A stretch of DNA of 64,000 nucleotides from Nitrococcus mobilis Nb-231 (GTDB lineage: Bacteria; Pseudomonadota; Gammaproteobacteria; Nitrococcales; Nitrococcaceae): assembly GCF_000153205.1 (NCBI RefSeq), contig NZ_CH672427.1, positions 2,428,342-2,492,341 on the forward strand. Reading direction: 5' to 3'. Made by a program: the position numbers and the translations under genes. This document shows, in pieces, positions 33,798 through 43,250 of this stretch. Position 1 is the stretch's first letter; every line of letters starts with the position of its first letter. The notes under the pieces were generated by a model. The model made no database searches and had not been told where the DNA came from. It worked only from the letters and a program-made list of their open reading frames with translations.

Positions 33798-35105
33798 CTA
33801 GCGGTAAACTTGCGCCTCTTTGATCTTATCGGCGGCGATGGAAAAGCGCATGTAACCGCCGCTCATTTCCCAACGTAAAGTTACGGTGTTGGTATCGATC
33901 TGCTCGAGAATCCCCTGGTGATGCGAATCGTCTTTGGTAATAAGGCGAGCTTGCTCGCCGATATGATCGATGAGATCGGCCACCGCGATTTCGTGAAAGC
34001 GGGACGGCTGCTCGGTGACCGAGTCCGTGGCGGCCGTCTTCTGGGCAACCAGAAGGTGCCCTTGATCCTGATTTATCCAGGGATACCATGCCTTGGCAGG
34101 ACCAGGGATTGATACGCCGTTGATTGCAAGTGAGAATTGCGCCTGAGTGAGCAATGGTTGCTTGCCCATTCGGTACAGTGCGGCCAGGGTCATCGGTTTG
34201 TTAAAATTGAGATCGATCAGGATATCGCCGCCATGGGTAGCGAAATCTCGATACTGGGTAAAAAATTGCTCGTTCGGGGCCGGCTTGCGCGCGCGATACA
34301 TTGCCCGCACCGCGGTGAGGTGCCGGTCGAGAAAGGCGCCTACGGGCTGGTTCTGCTTGCTTGCGCACACCAGGTTGCGGTTGGCGTTGGACCCTTGATC
34401 GGTATAGCGGATTTGCAAGGCGACTACCTTGATGGGTATGGCCTCGGCCGTCTGAGCGCTCGAGGGAACAACCGGATGATCCAGATCCACGGTCGCTTCT
34501 AGATGGGTCGTAGCAAGCCCTTGCAGGTCGGTGTCCAGCACTAGCATTGCGCGCCGCGCAGGGCGCTGCATCCGTAGGCGAAGCGCTGCGTTCGCATGAA
34601 CCACCGGGTCGTCATTTGCCTGCGTTAGGATGGCTCGATCCAACTTCTCGATATTCCCTCCGCAGCCTAAAGCGGCCAGCGGCGTTTTCCACAGATATCC
34701 GCCCGTGAGCTGATTGAGTCGCTGGAGCAGCGGTCCCTCCGCTCGGATCGTAATGCCGCGTGCCTCGACCCGCAGAGAGTCGGTCGACTCATCCAGCGTG
34801 AGCAGATGCGCGAGTTCCTCCGCTTCCAGATGTGCCGGTGTTTGTATCGTCAAGCTTTTTATCAATACCGTGTCGTTTAGCCCCCGTGGCTGCAGGGTTA
34901 GGCCACTAATCCGTGTCTGCGCATCCAGCCCTGCGCTTATGCCTTGCCATTCGAGCGTGGCGTAGGGCGCGACGAGTCTGGCCAATTCCTCGATACCGTG
35001 CTGCGCCTGATACCAAAGGTAGAGCTTCGCAAGCCCATAGCCGGCCAGCCCGGCAGCGAGGACGACTAGCATGATACGGCCAATGTGGCTACGAACGGTG
35101 CCCAT
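33798..35105 (-). CDS. Uncharacterised membrane-anchored periplasmic protein
   Basis: A 435-residue protein I cannot place with confidence. An N-terminal helix (IMLVVLAAGLAGYGLAKLYL) would anchor it in the inner membrane with the rest in the periplasm. The body has long stretches of alternating strand pattern (LEWQGISAGLDAQTRISGLT; LLIKSLTIQTP-like segments), reminiscent of AsmA- or DUF945-type lipid-facing proteins. The last ~60 residues (ITKDDSHHQGILEQIDTNTV) look like a separate SH3-like module. ATG 35105 overlaps the end of acpH by 17 bp, so both are probably cotranscribed. Confidence 0.6.
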   Translation of the reverse strand: MGTVRSHIGRIMLVVLAAGLAGYGLAKLYLWYQAQHGIEELARLVAPYATLEWQGISAGLDAQTRISGLTLQPRGLNDTVLIKSLTIQTPAHLEAEELAHLLTLDESTDSLRVEARGITIRAEGPLLQRLNQLTGGYLWKTPLAALGCGGNIEKLDRAILTQANDDPVVHANAALRLRMQRPARRAMLVLDTDLQGLATTHLEATVDLDHPVVPSSAQTAEAIPIKVVALQIRYTDQGSNANRNLVCASKQNQPVGAFLDRHLTAVRAMYRARKPAPNEQFFTQYRDFATHGGDILIDLNFNKPMTLAALYRMGKQPLLTQAQFSLAINGVSIPGPAKAWYPWINQDQGHLLVAQKTAATDSVTEQPSRFHEIAVADLIDHIGEQARLITKDDSHHQGILEQIDTNTVTLRWEMSGGYMRFSIAADKIKEAQVYR

Positions 35106-35754
35106 CGGCGATCGCCCTCTCGCTGCGGCTATTATTCTTAAGCCAATAAGGCAAAGGGTGCGGCAATGCAAGTCTGCTGTCGTGACGGCTTTTGGTGAAG
35201 TGTTCCAGCTCGGGCAAGAGCTGCATGAAATCCGTTTCCAGCTCTCCATAGGCGCGGCGAATCTCGGCAACCGCGCCAGGCAGGGGGGATGGACGGGACA
35301 GCCTTAATGAGAGCCGATCCAAGGCCAGACCGACGTTGTCCATGTCACGGTAAGCCGTGAGCCAGTCTTCCCGTACCATGTCGGGCAGAATCTGGCGCAG
35401 GCGTGGTGTGAGCTCGGCATGATAACGATACAAAGCCGCATAGACGCGTTTTGCGAATTGATCCAAGGGGTCAGCGCGGAATCGGGACCAATACCGAGCA
35501 AGAAAATGGTCGTAAGCCATATCGACGATGATGCCCGCATAGCGGCGCCGCTTTGTGCTAAACCGTTGCCGGCTGCGGCGGTGGATCGGGTGTGCATCGG
35601 TGAAGCGATCGACTGCCCGATGCAACCTGATGCCTCGATAAATAGGCGAATCGAACCGCGTGCCGAGTCGCCCCTTTACGAAATCGCCAAGCAGATTGCC
35701 AACCAGCGCGGCGTCGTCATTTTCAGCCAAGTACAAATGGGCGAGATAGTTCAT
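35089..35754 (-). CDS. acpH: Acyl carrier protein phosphodiesterase AcpH
   Basis: A 221-residue protein of the AcpH family, which removes 4'-phosphopantetheine from ACP. MNYLAHLYLAENDDAALVGN, LLGDFVKGR, IRLHRAVDRFTDAHP and YAGIIVDMAYDHFLARYW are the conserved metal-binding and HD-like motifs. Length is a little above the E. coli protein (193 aa) because of an extra C-terminal tail (HPLPYWLKNNSRSERAIADG). It is followed by and overlaps the uncharacterised membrane protein gene. Confidence 0.87.
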   Translation of the reverse strand: MNYLAHLYLAENDDAALVGNLLGDFVKGRLGTRFDSPIYRGIRLHRAVDRFTDAHPIHRRSRQRFSTKRRRYAGIIVDMAYDHFLARYWSRFRADPLDQFAKRVYAALYRYHAELTPRLRQILPDMVREDWLTAYRDMDNVGLALDRLSLRLSRPSPLPGAVAEIRRAYGELETDFMQLLPELEHFTKSRHDSRLALPHPLPYWLKNNSRSERAIADGHRS

Positions 35755-35781
35755 GTGAGTGCCGTTCTTGTATCCGCTGCG

Positions 35782-36204
35782 CTAGCGTGTCGGGCCCGGC
35801 AGTAACTGCCGCAGCTCAGCGGGTAGCGGGATCGAGCGGCCCTCACGATGATTTACCCAGACGACCTTCGCGCTGCCGCTCGCATGCTGGGTATCCGGTC
35901 GCTGGGCATCGTGTATTTCATAGAATGTTTCAAAGCTGCTGCGGCCGACATTGGCGCCGAACATGCGCACGAGCAGCCGCGCCGGATAGATAATCGGCCG
36001 ATGAAAAGCACAGCAAGCGGTTACTATTACAGGCCCGCTATGAGCACTGACACCGATTGTCATCGACAGGCGTTCGAGCCACGCTACGCGGATCTGCTCG
36101 AAATAGGTGAAGTAGACGGCGTTGTTGACATGCCCAAGTGCATCCATATCACCCCAGCGAACCTTGAGCTCGATCTCCCCGAGCAATGCGCGGGTTCCGC
36201 TCAT
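35782..36204 (-). CDS. 4HBT-family acyl-CoA thioesterase
   Basis: A 140-residue hot-dog-fold thioesterase. VRWGDMDALGHVNNAVYFTY is the active-site motif with catalytic Asp in the D-x-D-x-x-G-H-V-N-N pattern of the YbgC/FcbC group. The rest (YPARLLVRMFGANVGRSSFE; ASGSAKVVWVNHREGRSIPL) fits the family. ATG 36204 (MSGTRALLGEIELKVRW) is preferred to an upstream start at 36270. Substrate unknown. It lies 27 bp upstream of acpH on the same strand. Confidence 0.87.
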   Translation of the reverse strand: MSGTRALLGEIELKVRWGDMDALGHVNNAVYFTYFEQIRVAWLERLSMTIGVSAHSGPVIVTACCAFHRPIIYPARLLVRMFGANVGRSSFETFYEIHDAQRPDTQHASGSAKVVWVNHREGRSIPLPAELRQLLPGPTR

Positions 36205-36349
36205 AATCGCCGTCCCTTTGCGCTTGGCCGTCAACGTGCAAGTGTGGTACGAGGCCTTGCTGTCGGTCAATTAGAAGCCACGTACAAACGCTAGACCCGC
36301 TGTCCAATAGCATCACACGGAACCTGATATCCAATAACCCGGCCGTGTT

Positions 36350-37663
36350 TCAACTATCGGCGTGATCTTCGCTCACGGCGGGTTTGGCCGAGGTGGTTTT
36401 CTTGGTGCCACGCCCGGTGCCGCGACGCCCGCCTCGGCTCTGCGAGCCACTTTGCGGCGCCTTGCGGCGTGGTGTGCGCCGGGGCGGGTTGATGTCGGTG
36501 GCGATTAGCTGGGATGAGGCCATTTCGGCCGGGATCTTTTGATGTATGTACGCCTCGATCTCGGGTAAGGAGTAAACATAAGCCTCGCAGGCGAAACTGA
36601 TCGCATCGCCGCTGGCTCCGGCACGGGCGGTGCGCCCGATGCGGTGGACATAATCTTCTGCATTCTGCGGCAAATCGTAGTTGACGATACGGCTGACATC
36701 GGGGATATGTAGCCCGCGCGCCGCAACATCGGTCGCCACCAGCATGGGCAGCTTCCCCTCCTGAAATCGCTGCAGTAGCTGTTCGCGTTTCTTCTGCGGA
36801 ATGTCTCCGGAGATAACTTCCGCATCGAAGCCGTTGCCGACCAGATAAGCGGTTACCCGTTCGGCGTCGCGCTTGGTATTGACGAATACCAAGGTGCGAG
36901 TGGCGTCCTGCTGACGCAGCACGCCGAGGAGCAAACCGATCTTATCCGCGCTCGCCACGTGGTAGAGGGATTGGCGGACTTTTTCGGCCGTCACCTGCTC
37001 GGGCTCGATGGCGATGGTCTCTGGGGCGTTCATATGTTCATAGGCCAGCTCCTTGACCCGTTCGGAAAGCGTGGCGGAGAACAACATGTTGATCCTGTCA
37101 GGTGCCGGCGGCATGCGGCGTAGGAGGTAGCGGACATCGGTGATGAATCCCATGTCGAACATACGGTCGGCTTCGTCCAGGACCACGACCTCGATGTTGT
37201 CCAGGCTAAAGACGCGTTGCTTGTAGAAGTCGATGATGCGTCCCGGTGTGCCGATAATAATATCGACCCCTTGCGTGAGCTCAGCGCGTTGCGGTTCATA
37301 GCCGATCCCGCCGTAGATGGCGGCACAGCGCATCCCGGTGAAATACCCCAGTTTTTCGGCATCGCGGTGGATTTGTAGGGCAAGCTCTCGAGTTGGCGCG
37401 AGAATTAACGCCCAAGGGCCTGTCTTGTTTTCTGCGACCGGCGTGGTCATCAGATAGTGCATGGTGGCGAGCAGGAAGGCGGCCGATTTGCCGGTTCCGG
37501 TTTGGGCTTGCGCGGCCACATCGTGGTGTTGCAGTAAGACGGGCAGCGCGGCGGCTTGCACCGGGGTGCAGTGGCTGAAACCAGCCTCCTTAATGCCGAG
37601 CAGCAGTGATTCGTGGAGGCCCAGGGAATCGAGGCGAACATCGGTAATGAGATCATTTTTCAT
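36350..37663 (-). CDS. DEAD-box RNA helicase, RhlB/RhlE type
   Basis: A 437-residue helicase. The Q motif precedes AQAQTGTGKSAAFLLATMHY (motif I); PTRELALQIHRDA (Ia), TPGRIIDFY (Ib), VLDEADRMFDMGF (II), FSATL (III), LVFVNTKRDAERV (IV), LVATDVAARGLHIPDV (V) and HRIGRTARAGASG (VI) are in order. The C-terminus is a basic RG-rich tail (TPRRKAPQSGSQSRGGRRGT), as in RhlB. It unwinds structured RNA, in E. coli with the degradosome. ATG 37663. It is divergent from the glutaredoxin gene. Confidence 0.92.
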   Translation of the reverse strand: MKNDLITDVRLDSLGLHESLLLGIKEAGFSHCTPVQAAALPVLLQHHDVAAQAQTGTGKSAAFLLATMHYLMTTPVAENKTGPWALILAPTRELALQIHRDAEKLGYFTGMRCAAIYGGIGYEPQRAELTQGVDIIIGTPGRIIDFYKQRVFSLDNIEVVVLDEADRMFDMGFITDVRYLLRRMPPAPDRINMLFSATLSERVKELAYEHMNAPETIAIEPEQVTAEKVRQSLYHVASADKIGLLLGVLRQQDATRTLVFVNTKRDAERVTAYLVGNGFDAEVISGDIPQKKREQLLQRFQEGKLPMLVATDVAARGLHIPDVSRIVNYDLPQNAEDYVHRIGRTARAGASGDAISFACEAYVYSLPEIEAYIHQKIPAEMASSQLIATDINPPRRTPRRKAPQSGSQSRGGRRGTGRGTKKTTSAKPAVSEDHADS

Positions 37664-37799
37664 GTTCTCTAGGATAACGGATTCGTTAGGGTTTTTCTTG
37701 GGGGGGGTGGCGTTGCTGTAGCGAAGGCGGGGCAGTATAATTGCGCATCAGAAAACATCGGCTGTTGACGGCAGCCGCAAGTGCATCGAGGTGAATCCG

Positions 37800-38126
37800 A
37801 TGAGTAACGTGCAAGAGACGATCCGCAAGCAGGTCGAGGATAATCCGGTCATCCTCTACATGAAGGGAACCCCCCAGTTCCCCGAGTGTGGCTTCTCCAT
37901 GCGCACGGTGCAGGCCCTGGACAGTTGCGGCGTGCAATACGCCACGGTCAATGTCCTCGAGAACGAAGGTATTCGGCAAGGGGTCAAGGAATTCGGTAAT
38001 TGGCCGACCATTCCGCAGCTCTATATCAATGGCGAGTTGGTCGGTGGCTGTGACATCATCATGGAGCTGTACCAGAGTGGCGAGTTGAAGCGGCAGCTGC
38101 AGGAAGCCGCAGGCAAGGTGGAATAG
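37800..38126 (+). CDS. grxD: Monothiol glutaredoxin, Grx4/GrxD type
   Basis: A 108-residue glutaredoxin with the CGFS active site (FPECGFSMRTVQAL), preceded by VILYMKGTPQFP and followed by NWPTIPQLYINGELVGGCDI, the glutathione-binding region. Proteins of this class carry or deliver [2Fe-2S] clusters with BolA partners. ATG 37800 with GAGGTG 7 nt upstream is chosen; an in-frame GTG three codons earlier is less likely. Confidence 0.95.
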   Translation: MSNVQETIRKQVEDNPVILYMKGTPQFPECGFSMRTVQALDSCGVQYATVNVLENEGIRQGVKEFGNWPTIPQLYINGELVGGCDIIMELYQSGELKRQLQEAAGKVE

Positions 38127-38235
38127 AGCGAGTGGAAGTGCTGATAAGCAGGGCGGCGCGATTGCAACAAGCAGGGACGCCGTCGACTTTCGGAGCGGAG
38201 AATATAATAAAGGCGCTGTGGCGCCCTGCCTCGAG

Positions 38236-38850
38236 TCAGTCCATCCAGAAATAGGGCTGTGTCAAAGTGAACGGCCCAAAGCGGTGGCGGCTTTGTTCGT
38301 CCAAAGCGGTAACCACCACCGTGAGTTTCAGCAAGTGGCCCGCAAACACATCGAGCACGGCAAACCCGTTCGCGGGCGGATCAGGCTGATGCCCGATCGG
38401 GAAGAACAGCACGCCTCGGTAGGTATCACCGGCCATCAGTATTCGATCTTGAAAACTCAAGTTGCGCAGATAATGCCTCGCCTGGGTCGCCGTGGCTTCA
38501 CTCGTACGCCAATCGTTCACCTTGTTGATGATGTGTTCGAGCGGTAGCGGATCGATGACGACGTTGCCCTGCCGAAGTAAAATATCGGCAGGGTTTACCT
38601 CGGCGCGTGACTTGCCGTGATTGGATACGGTGATCACCACCGGCATGATGCCGCGTTCGAGCAGATCGATTCCGAAGTATCGAGCGGCGCGTTCCCGATT
38701 TTCGATGGCGTCAATACCTACGCTGATTTCCCCGACCGTCTGTGAAACCGGATAAAGTTCTGCATCCCTTACCGGTATCCGAACGACTTGATAGCTGCTG
38801 CAGCCGAGAAGAAAGCAACACGGGAGCAGCAAAATGGATAGAGTTCTCAT
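38236..38850 (-). CDS. Uncharacterised lipoprotein
   Basis: A 204-residue lipoprotein: MRTLSILLLPCCFLLGCSSY has a clear lipobox with Cys at residue 17. The mature part is beta-rich (IMPVVITVSNHGKSRAEVNP; DRILMAGDTYRGVLFFPIGH; FAGHLLKLTVVVTALDEQSR), suggesting an immunoglobulin-like sandwich. I do not recognise the family. ATG 38850 is chosen because the signal starts there; the frame extends upstream without conserved features. Single gene between grxD and rnt. Confidence 0.65.
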   Translation of the reverse strand: MRTLSILLLPCCFLLGCSSYQVVRIPVRDAELYPVSQTVGEISVGIDAIENRERAARYFGIDLLERGIMPVVITVSNHGKSRAEVNPADILLRQGNVVIDPLPLEHIINKVNDWRTSEATATQARHYLRNLSFQDRILMAGDTYRGVLFFPIGHQPDPPANGFAVLDVFAGHLLKLTVVVTALDEQSRHRFGPFTLTQPYFWMD

Positions 38851-39059
38851 CGCTGCAGGCCCTCTGTGTATGAGCTTGCTACTAACCCCAGTGTATATCG
38901 AGGATGCGGCGGTTACCCTACAGGCACGGCTTGACAGGTGAGCACCCCTGGATCGGATCGGCAGCACGGTCGATTCGGCCTAACGCTAAAAGGCACCGCA
39001 CTGCCATTCGCGCCGATAGGCGTATAGCGCTTTAACGATGAGCAGCTTGAGCGAAGTTG

Positions 39060-39728
39060 TTACGCCAGCGCGGTGTATTCCGGGAAGCCGTTGAGCCGGT
39101 CCCAGCGGTTGACAATGGTGCAAAAGAGTTCCGCAGTCTTCTCGGCGTCGTAAATGGCGGAATGCGCTTCGCGCCCGTCCCAGCTCGCGCCGCTTGCTTT
39201 AACTGCACGTGCGAGTACCGTTTGACCGAAGGCCAGCCCGCCGAGGGTGGCGGTATCGAAGCTGGTGAATGGGTGAAATGGATTGCGGCGTATTCCGGTG
39301 CGGGCCACGGCCGCATTGAGAAAGCATAGATCGAACCAGCTGTTGTGGCCCACCAAGATCGCACGGGTGCAGCCCGTCTCGCGGATTTCACGCCGGATCG
39401 GTCGAAATATATGCCGCAGAGCTTCCTCTTCGGGCTTGGCCATCCGCAGCGGGTGGTTCGGATCGATTCGATTGAATTCCAAGGACTTTGGGTCGATGTT
39501 GGCGCCGTCGAAGGGTTCCACATGGGTGGAATAGGTTCCAGCCGGAAACACGCGCTTGTCCTCGTCCATGCGGACGATTACCGCTGCGAGTTGTAGCAGG
39601 GCGTCCGTGCTCGCGTTCAGCCCGCCGGTTTCGATGTCCACCACGACGGGCAAAAAACTTCTAAAGCGCTTAGCGATGCCAGAGCCGGATATTTGGCTCG
39701 GCTCATTGTGGATATCCACACGATTCAT
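39060..39728 (-). CDS. rnt: Ribonuclease T
   Basis: A 222-residue DEDDh exonuclease. PVVVDIETGGLNASTDALLQ holds the first D-x-E; VGHNSWFDLCFLNAAVARTG the third acid; EAHSAIYDAEKTAELFCTIV the final His and Asp. LEFNRI and the nucleic-acid-binding basic patches fit RNase T, which trims the 3' ends of tRNA and other stable RNAs. ATG 39728 (MNRVDIHNEP). The 280 bp to pyrC holds no gene I can see. Confidence 0.92.
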   Translation of the reverse strand: MNRVDIHNEPSQISGSGIAKRFRSFLPVVVDIETGGLNASTDALLQLAAVIVRMDEDKRVFPAGTYSTHVEPFDGANIDPKSLEFNRIDPNHPLRMAKPEEEALRHIFRPIRREIRETGCTRAILVGHNSWFDLCFLNAAVARTGIRRNPFHPFTSFDTATLGGLAFGQTVLARAVKASGASWDGREAHSAIYDAEKTAELFCTIVNRWDRLNGFPEYTALA

Positions 39729-40007
39729 CCTGTGCTGGCGAGGCGGTGAGCTGGCTGCATTCCGCTGTGCCGCTGCAGCGGGCAAACATACTCTGGCATG
39801 GTAGGCGCGCTGTCATCGGTGCGCAACTGCGGATTGATTCTCGCGAAATTCGGCTTGTTTGTGGCGCGATAATCGGCCAATACGGGTTGCTATGGTCGCC
39901 ACCATGCAAGGCTTTCGAGGTCGAGCAGGATTGCAGGACTTGCCCGACTCGGTTGCGCTCGGAGCCGCACTGGTTTCGTAGGGTTTGCAGGGTTTTCAGA
40001 CCAGCGA

Positions 40008-41042
40008 TCAGCAGATCAACCGCCAACGCAGCGCGCTTGTCGCGCGCAAGGGGATGACGACATCCTGCCCATAAGGATAGGTCGCCGGCAGCGACCAGGA
40101 TTCGCGGCGCAAACGGATTGTGTTCGGATTGCGTGGCAGACCGTAGAAGTCCGCTCCGAAGTGGCTGGCAAATCCCTCCAGACGGCTCAAGCAGCCTGCC
40201 TGTTCGAAGGCCTCGGTGTAGAGCTCGAGCGCCGCCGGTGCGGTGAAGATACCCGCGCACCCGCTGGCATTTTCCTTGGCTGATCGGGCATGGGGAGCGC
40301 TATCGGTGCCGAGAAAGAATTTCGGCGACCCCGAGCTGGCCGCTTCCAGTAATGCTTCCCGGTCGCGCTCTCGTTTGAGTACGGGCAGACAATAATAATG
40401 TGGACGTAGACCGCCCAACAGGAGGTCGTTGCGATTGAGCAGTAGGTGGTGGGCGGTAATGGTGGCGGCCAGTCTCGGTGGTGCTTGGCGCACGAACTCC
40501 ACTGCGGCTGCGGTCGTGATATGCTCGAGTACAATTTTGAGCCGCGGATAGCGCTGGAGCAGAGGTTCCAATTCACGCTCGAGAAAAACCGCTTCACGAT
40601 CGAAGATATCGATACCCGGGGTGATGGCCTCGCCATGGATGAGCAGTGGTAGACCCTGCTCCTGCATGCAGGCGAGGGCTTCATCGCAGCATCGCCAATC
40701 GCTTACTCCCGCTTCGGAGTGGGTAGTAGCGGTGGCAGGGTAGAGCTTGACTCCGGAAATTGCCCCTGCGGCGGCGCGTTCGATCTCATGCCCGGTGGTT
40801 GTTTCCGTCAGATACAGTGTCATCAGGGGTTCGAAGACGCGACTCGGCGGTACGTGCTGGAGGATGCGAGTTCGGTAGGCCAAGGCGCTTGGCGTGGTGG
40901 TAACCGGTGGATTTAAATTGGGCATTACAATGGCGCGGCCGAACGAGCGGGCGCTAGAGGGGACGGTCGTGGCCAGTTGGGCACCGTCGCGCAGGTGCAC
41001 ATGCCAGTCATCCGGTTGGGTTAGGATAATTTCGTCAACCAT
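40008..41042 (-). CDS. pyrC: Dihydroorotase
   Basis: A 344-residue type II dihydroorotase, the third step of pyrimidine synthesis. QPDDWHVHLRDG carries the H-x-H zinc ligands; ISGVKLYPATATTHSEAGVS the carboxylated Lys; LEHITTAAAV and ITAHHLLLNRNDLL the further His ligands; FLGTDSAPHARSAKE the catalytic Asp. Length matches E. coli PyrC (348). ATG 41042. Divergent from argG, with ~210 bp between. Confidence 0.95.
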   Translation of the reverse strand: MVDEIILTQPDDWHVHLRDGAQLATTVPSSARSFGRAIVMPNLNPPVTTTPSALAYRTRILQHVPPSRVFEPLMTLYLTETTTGHEIERAAAGAISGVKLYPATATTHSEAGVSDWRCCDEALACMQEQGLPLLIHGEAITPGIDIFDREAVFLERELEPLLQRYPRLKIVLEHITTAAAVEFVRQAPPRLAATITAHHLLLNRNDLLLGGLRPHYYCLPVLKRERDREALLEAASSGSPKFFLGTDSAPHARSAKENASGCAGIFTAPAALELYTEAFEQAGCLSRLEGFASHFGADFYGLPRNPNTIRLRRESWSLPATYPYGQDVVIPLRATSALRWRLIC

Positions 41043-41255
41043 AGCGAGGCTCCCGTGGTGGCAGGGAAGGAATTATAGAACGCGGGGCTGCCTTGATTTC
41101 TTCAGAGTGAGTCAGGATGATGAGCTCGCATTCGCAAAAAGCGCACGTGAGAGGGCAGCCGCTGGCCTTAACTAAAACGTGCCTAATGGAATCATTTTCA
41201 GTGACTGGGCTGGAAGCCATCCCGCTCCCCAACAATATTTACGGTCGGATTGGTT

Positions 41256-42470
41256 ATGAGTGACGTGAAGAAAGTCGTGCTCGCCTATTCAGGCGGTTTG
41301 GATACCTCGGTAATTTTGCATTGGCTGGTTGAGACTTATGGCTGCGAAGTGGTCACCTTCACCGCTGATCTGGGTCAGGGAGAGGAGTTGGAACCCGCGC
41401 GGTCGAAAGCCAAAGCATTCGGCGTCAAGCAGATTTATATCGAGGATCTACGTGAAGAGTTCGTGCGCGACTTCGTTTTTCCAATGTTTCGCGCCAACGC
41501 CCTCTATGAAGGAGAGTACCTTCTCGGTACCTCGATCGCTCGTCCCTTGATCGCCAAGCGTCAAGTACAGATCGCCCATGAGAGCGGGGCTGATGCGGTC
41601 GCGCACGGGGCGACCGGTAAAGGCAACGACCAGGTTCGCTTCGAATTGGGTTACTACGGGCTCGACCCGAATATCAAAGTGATTGCGCCGTGGCGCGAGT
41701 GGGATCTGCTGTCGCGGGAGAAATTGTTGGCTTATGCTGAAGACCACGGCATTCCGATCGAAGGCAAAAAGGAGGGCGGCGGATCGCCGTATTCGATGGA
41801 TGCGAACCTGCTGCATATTTCCTATGAGGGCGGCGTCTTGGAAGACCCCTGGACTCCAGCGCAAGAGACCATGTGGCGCTGGACGGTGGCGCCGGAGCGT
41901 GCTCCCGAGCAGCCCCATTTTATAGAGCTTACGTTCGAGCGGGGGGATCCGGTGGCGATCGACTCGGAGCGGCTCAGCCCGGCCGCGCTTTTGGCGCGGC
42001 TGAACGTGCTCGGTGGAGAGCATGGTATCGGGCGGGCCGACATCGTCGAGAACCGCTATGTGGGTATGAAATCCCGGGGTTGCTATGAAACCCCTGGGGG
42101 GACCATTTTGCTACGGGCGCATCGGGCCATGGAATCCATCACCCTGGATCGCGAATCGGCGCATCTGAAGGACGAACTGATGCCGCGCTACGCTAAGCTC
42201 ATCTATAATGGGTACTGGTGGAGTCCGGAGAGGCGCGCCCTGCAGGCTCTAATCGATGAGACGCAGCGCAGCGTCAACGGCGTGGTTCGGCTCAAGCTCT
42301 ACAAGGGGAGCGTGGAGATCATCGGCCGGCGCTCCGAATCCGACAGCCTGTTCGATCCGAGCATTGCCACCTTCGAGGATGATGCCGGTGCGTACGATCA
42401 AAAGGATGCCAGTGGCTTTATCCGGCTCAACGCACTGCGTTTGCGGGTAGTGGCCGCGCGGCGGCGGTGA
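41256..42470 (+). CDS. argG: Argininosuccinate synthase
   Basis: A 404-residue enzyme joining citrulline and aspartate in arginine synthesis. [20 protein letters not shown] is the ATP-binding PP-loop; [19 protein letters not shown] and [20 protein letters not shown] are signature segments; the C-terminal helix for tetramerisation ends [20 protein letters not shown] 41256 (MSDVKKVV). No other arg gene is adjacent. Confidence 0.97.
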   Translation: MSDVKKVVLAYSGGLDTSVILHWLVETYGCEVVTFTADLGQGEELEPARSKAKAFGVKQIYIEDLREEFVRDFVFPMFRANALYEGEYLLGTSIARPLIAKRQVQIAHESGADAVAHGATGKGNDQVRFELGYYGLDPNIKVIAPWREWDLLSREKLLAYAEDHGIPIEGKKEGGGSPYSMDANLLHISYEGGVLEDPWTPAQETMWRWTVAPERAPEQPHFIELTFERGDPVAIDSERLSPAALLARLNVLGGEHGIGRADIVENRYVGMKSRGCYETPGGTILLRAHRAMESITLDRESAHLKDELMPRYAKLIYNGYWWSPERRALQALIDETQRSVNGVVRLKLYKGSVEIIGRRSESDSLFDPSIATFEDDAGAYDQKDASGFIRLNALRLRVVAARRR

Positions 42471-42524
42471 TGTTTTTACCGTTCTGGCGGATGGGACGAC
42501 GTGGCCGCCGCAATGGCGCGCGAC

Positions 42525-42955
42525 TCAGTGTGCGTACCCGCTCAGCTGCGCAGCGGCCCGGCGTGCGGCATCGTAGCCGCTGAGCCAAGCGTTATGAACG
42601 GTGGCGAAAGCAGCCGTTAAAGCGGCTTCGCCTGCAAAATAAACCCGTTCTCCGAGCGCAGCCATGAGATCACGGCGGCGGTGAGCATGGCCTGGTCGAG
42701 CTGCCGAATACCCGCCGCGGGTCCAGCGGTCACGAGACCAGCCGGTGACAGTGCTCGCCGTTAGCTTGCCGGCGATGGCATTGCCGAAGACACTCTGCAA
42801 CCGATCGAGCATGATGGCGGCTGCATCCGCATCGCGTAGTTCGCCTAATTCTCGGGCGAGGCGGCCGCCGACATAGACGATCGCCACAGACTCGCCGAAG
42901 GGTCGGATGTGCGCTCCGAACGCATCATTGGAATCAATACGTTGAGATAAGTATT
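42525..42955 (-). pseudogene. Flavin monoamine oxidase, C-terminal fragment cut by a MITE
   Basis: The frame reads from the MITE edge through AHIRPFGESVAIVYVGGRLA, AIMLDRLQSVFGNAIAGKLT, DRWTRGGYSAARPGHAHRRR and ALGERVYFAGEAALTAAFAT to the stop at 42525. RVYFAGEA...VHNAWLSGYDAA is the closing FAD-binding motif of flavin-containing amine oxidases. The N-terminal two thirds, including the dinucleotide-binding GxGxxG, are absent; beyond the MITE (43112-43250) nothing similar continues. So the gene was truncated, with the MITE sitting exactly at the break. Confidence 0.75.
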
Positions 42956-43114
42956 CGTAACTTCTTATTAAGTCCGGGCAAGAAGACATTGAAGAGAGTG
43001 GTTCGTTGCTTACCATCAACAATAAGCGCTTGATAATTTTGCATTTAATGCACGACCGTAATCTTATCTCCGCCACCCCGCACACATTACGCCCGGACTT
43101 AATAAGAAGTTACG
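42956..43114. repeat. 153-bp MITE, copy B (159 bp with extended ends)
   Basis: The core (42959-43111) is the second copy of the element at 10625-10777. Here the terminal repeats are perfect over 24 bp because CGT and ACG flank the core symmetrically (42956-42979 and 43091-43114). Copy A lacks that outer symmetry. The element abuts the broken end of the amine oxidase gene. The remaining bases to 43250 contain no gene. Confidence 0.85.
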
Positions 43115-43250
43115 GTTTGCGCATGTACCCATCGAGAGACATTGCTTTTTTGCGCTTTATTCGAATCGTATCGAGCCATGTCAGCTATTGGCATGGTGTC
43201 ACGGCAGGCATGTTGTCACAGCAGGATATAGAAGAGACTTCTCTATTGCC

